Shown here one piece after another: positions 61,885 to 64,000 of a stretch of DNA of 64,000 nt (position 1 is the first letter of the stretch; each line of letters opens with the position of its first letter). Origin of the DNA: Bacillus sp. NTK034. Its GTDB lineage: Bacteria; Bacillota; Bacilli; Bacillales; Cytobacillaceae. The DNA is taken from assembly GCF_017303275.1 (NCBI RefSeq), contig NZ_JAFKOJ010000002.1, forward strand, positions 248,001 through 312,000, read 5' to 3'. The notes under the pieces were generated by a model. The model made no database searches, was not told the DNA's origin, and saw only the letters and a list, made by a program, of their open reading frames with translations. The position numbers and the translations under genes were made by a program.

Positions 61885-62120
61885 CAAAAAAACAAAAAAG
61901 CCACCTACTTCAAAAGGGACGCGAATCAGATTCACGCGGTACCACCCTTTTTGAAAGCATGTGACTTTCCACTCGAAATATAACGGATTAACCGTCTTTT
62001 CTGCTATATTGCAGAAAAGAAAAGCTCCAAGATGAAATTCATCTTATCTTTGTGCCAGTTTCCACCATCCACTGGCTCTCTATAAACAGGGAGATAAGAC
62101 TTAATAGAGTCTCTTCATAG
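61885..62120 (-). ncRNA. T-box leader of the NSS transporter (phenylalanine specifier)
   Basis: On the minus strand: stem I with AGAGAGCCAGTGG and GGTGGAAACTGGCAC; the specifier loop GAATTTCATCTTGGAGC contains TTC (62036-62034) or, one base shifted, TTT, both phenylalanine; the T-box AAGGGTGGTACCGCG lies at 61949-61935. A terminator region with GTGGCTTTTTTG follows. The elements are in the right order and spacing. Uncharged tRNA-Phe should raise transporter expression. Confidence 0.87.
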
Positions 62121-62215
62121 CTTTTTAATATAATGTTTTAAAGTATAAGTGTGATTATATTATGCCTGCAGGAAACCGTCAATGCCAAATTTGAAAAATT
62201 CAATTTTTCAAGTCA

Positions 62216-62761
62216 TTACTTTTCGTTCCAAATCCGCCTCCAAACCGCACCCTCACTATCTGCCTTAATTTCGAAAACATCCGGGTTGCTCATCTTCATA
62301 AGATGCTCGAAGCCTGCATTTTCATCGAAATAGCGCAGCAGCAAAGTGGATAAATTGCCATGGCTGACCAGAACGAAATGATTTTCTTTAGAAGCAATTA
62401 ATTCACCCAGCAGGGAAGCAGCTCGTTCCATACCTGACGAATGGGATTCTCCACCTTCGAAAACCAGATCAAAATCGGAAAAGCTCAGCTTAAGCTTCTC
62501 CTGCCAATCATCAAAAAGAATGGAGCTAAGCACCCTTTCCCCCAAACGGCTTTCCTCAACAATCTCAAGCTTTCTCGACTGTGCGAGCGGCCGGATAGTT
62601 TCAATCGCCCGCACAAAAGGGCTTGAGTATATGCGATGAATTTCCTTGCCTTTAAAGAAATCAACTAGTTTTAACGCCTGTTCCCTTCCGCTTTCTGTCA
62701 ATTTAGCGGAAAAAGGCTGGCCCTCAGCCTTTGCATGGCGCACGATATAGAAAGTTTTCAA
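62216..62761 (-). CDS. Histidine phosphatase family protein
   Basis: 181 residues from a TTG start at 62761 that overlaps the rnz stop (TAATTG). Catalytic RHAKAEGQPF near residue 8, RAIETIRPLA (second Arg), EGGESHSSGMERA (acid) and LVSHGNLSTLLL (second His). Phosphoglycerate-mutase-like phosphatase, probably acting on small phosphate esters. Coupled to RNase Z in one operon; a functional link is not evident. Confidence 0.88.
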   Translation of the reverse strand: MKTFYIVRHAKAEGQPFSAKLTESGREQALKLVDFFKGKEIHRIYSSPFVRAIETIRPLAQSRKLEIVEESRLGERVLSSILFDDWQEKLKLSFSDFDLVFEGGESHSSGMERAASLLGELIASKENHFVLVSHGNLSTLLLRYFDENAGFEHLMKMSNPDVFEIKADSEGAVWRRIWNEK

Positions 62762-63700
62762 TTAATTCTCCTCTCCTTTATCAAGCGGTATATGAATTTC
62801 TTTAAAGTCCTCAGCCATTACCGTATTGGGGAAAATTGTCTGCGATTCCTTCACAAGCTGTTCCCAATCCTGGCGTTCATATCGTGAACTGATATGATTC
62901 AGGCAAAGTTTCCTTGCGTTCGCCTTGCGAGCGACTTTGGCAGCCTGCAGGGTTGTCGAATGAAAATAATCGTATGCAAGCTTTTCTTCCCCTTGCGAGA
63001 AGGTTGCCTCATGAATTAATAGATCAGCATGAGCAGCTAATTCAATTGCCGCATCACAGATTCTGGTATCTCCCAGAACCGTGATAATTCTTCCCTTTTG
63101 AGCAGGGCCCAGAAAGTTCTTTGCTTCCAGAATACGCCCATCCTCAAGCTCTATGTTTTCGCCATTTTTTATTTTCTTATATATTGGACCCGGTTTGATT
63201 CCCGCTTCGGCAAGCTTATCCGCGAGCAATGTTCCCGGACGGTCCTTTTCAGTGACCCGGTAGCCATATGAAGGAATCCCGTGCTCGAGCAAGCGCGCTT
63301 CCACCTTAAAGTCTTTTTCATCCAATATAGTGCCATCACTGATTTCAGCAACTTTCAAAGGGTATTTCAGGTATGTGCCGCTGACAGAGAGCGAGACTTC
63401 AATATATTCTTTCAGCCCTTTTGGTCCATAGAGAGTCACCTCAGTATCACCGCCCTGAAAAGAGCGGCTGGACAGCAATCCGGGCAAGCCATAAATATGA
63501 TCTCCATGAAGATGGGTAATAAAGATTTTTTCAATTCTCCTCGGTTTAATGCTTGTATGTAATATTTGGTGCTGAGTAGCTTCCCCACAGTCAAAAAGCC
63601 AAATGCACCCTCTTTCATCCAGGAGCTTTAAAGCCATCGAAGATACATTCCTCAGTTTTGCTGGAATTCCCGCACCCGTACCCAAGAAAAAAACATCCAT
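62762..63700 (-). CDS. rnz: Ribonuclease Z
   Basis: 312 residues. Metallo-beta-lactamase fold; [20 protein letters not shown] at the start, zinc motif [22 protein letters not shown] near 60-81, Asp in [11 protein letters not shown] near 208, and [18 protein letters not shown] with the late His near 245-260 and LNHISSRYE. It removes 3' trailers from tRNA precursors lacking encoded CCA. It matches B. subtilis Rnz (YqjK). AAAGGAGG lies upstream. Confidence 0.95.
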   Translation of the reverse strand: MDVFFLGTGAGIPAKLRNVSSMALKLLDERGCIWLFDCGEATQHQILHTSIKPRRIEKIFITHLHGDHIYGLPGLLSSRSFQGGDTEVTLYGPKGLKEYIEVSLSVSGTYLKYPLKVAEISDGTILDEKDFKVEARLLEHGIPSYGYRVTEKDRPGTLLADKLAEAGIKPGPIYKKIKNGENIELEDGRILEAKNFLGPAQKGRIITVLGDTRICDAAIELAAHADLLIHEATFSQGEEKLAYDYFHSTTLQAAKVARKANARKLCLNHISSRYERQDWEQLVKESQTIFPNTVMAEDFKEIHIPLDKGEEN

Positions 63701-64000
63701 TGAAAAAAACAGCCTCCTTTCCGGCAGTTCGGATTAAAAACCTGTCAGGCCTTACCAGTTCGAATATAAACAATATACCATAGCATCCTCGGAATTCATT
63801 CTAAAACAATTGGTTTTTGTTTTATTTGACAGGATAGTTCCTGGCCTTTAGAAAGAAACTATGTTAAAAAGGACAAACTTAATATTTGCGAAAATAGCTT
63901 TAAACAGATACAATTTTATACTTGTACAGACGTTTTTTTTCGAATGCAATATAACAGCTTTTTCTAAAGCTGCTGGCGGACAAATGTCAGTCCAGCCTTA
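63701..64000. other. Right-end intergenic region and possible gene edge
   Basis: Mostly AT-rich and non-coding. TTGACA at 63826 could be a plus-strand -35, but its -10 (TAGAAA) is poor. At the very end, a 7-bp hairpin CAGCTTT / AAAGCTG (63955-63972) contains a minus-strand TAG preceded by a short open frame (KAGLTFVRQQL) running off the window. This may be the 3' end of a minus-strand gene with its terminator; too short to identify. Confidence 0.3.

Overview
The window is a stretch of core chromosome from a low-GC, endospore-forming Gram-positive bacterium of the family Bacillaceae. Its gene content and much of its gene order match a segment of the Bacillus subtilis chromosome (recS-fer-ribU, resABCDE-sigX-rsiX, dacB-spmAB-rluB, scpAB-ypuI, lysA-spoVA-spoIIA-dacF, pdp-punA-deoB-xerD-fur-spoIIM, nudF, yqk and yqj genes). 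Insertions, losses and dispersed repeats suggest a genus near Bacillus such as Cytobacillus or Mesobacillus; that placement is inference. No rRNA, tRNA, CRISPR array, prophage, transposase or plasmid function was seen.

Layout. 0-4.6 kb: LysM membrane protein, CPBP protease, short RecQ helicase with its YpbB partner, and a divergent ferredoxin. 4.6-7.5 kb: riboflavin transporter RibU behind an FMN riboswitch, a PHP phosphatase and a LysM/M23 peptidase. 7.7-16 kb: sigX-rsiX with a clear SigX-type promoter, then the res cluster for cytochrome c maturation and redox sensing, with a repeat between resC and resD. 16-23 kb: rluB, spmB, spmA, dacB, superoxide dismutase, ypuI, an orphan gene, scpB and scpA. 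23-27.3 kb: YjcZ peptide, ypuF, a shortened ribT without the rib biosynthetic operon, ypuA and lysA. 27.5-36 kb: an spoVA operon reduced to AA-AB-AEa-AF, the spoIIA operon with SigF, dacF and nucleoside salvage genes. 36-45 kb: deoB, xerD, yqzK, fur, spoIIM, an acetyltransferase, EndoQ, NudF, the tiny FtsZ inhibitor MciZ, an aldo/keto reductase, a ZIP-like membrane protein and yqkE. 45-50 kb: a ketone-body/leucine degradation module (CoA-transferase, thiolase, divergent HMG-CoA lyase). 50-56.5 kb: YqkD hydrolase, a lipoprotein, YqkB, a CDGSH protein and an SOS cassette (Y-family polymerase plus YolD-like protein) with two LexA boxes, then an SDR and an MBL enzyme. 56.5-64 kb: ProI behind a proline T-box, a membrane glycosyltransferase, NamA, an NSS-family transporter behind a T-box with a phenylalanine specifier, a histidine phosphatase and RNase Z.

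Themes. Sporulation genes spread over the window form a programme: Spo0A/SigH start spoIIA, SigF drives dacF, SigE-type functions follow (dacB-spmAB, spoIIM), and SigG-type functions end it (spoVA). RNA regulation is rich (one riboswitch, two T-boxes, many intrinsic terminators). A palindromic repeat family recurs five times, three of them starting exactly at or just after the stop codon of a minus-strand gene, in one case apparently shortening that gene.

I found no convincing undescribed multi-gene system. The best leads are the reduced spoVA operon, the stop-codon-linked repeat, the orphan ribT, the phenylalanine T-box on a transporter and several unannotated microproteins. All calls rest on reading the sequence and recall of protein families; no database search was possible.
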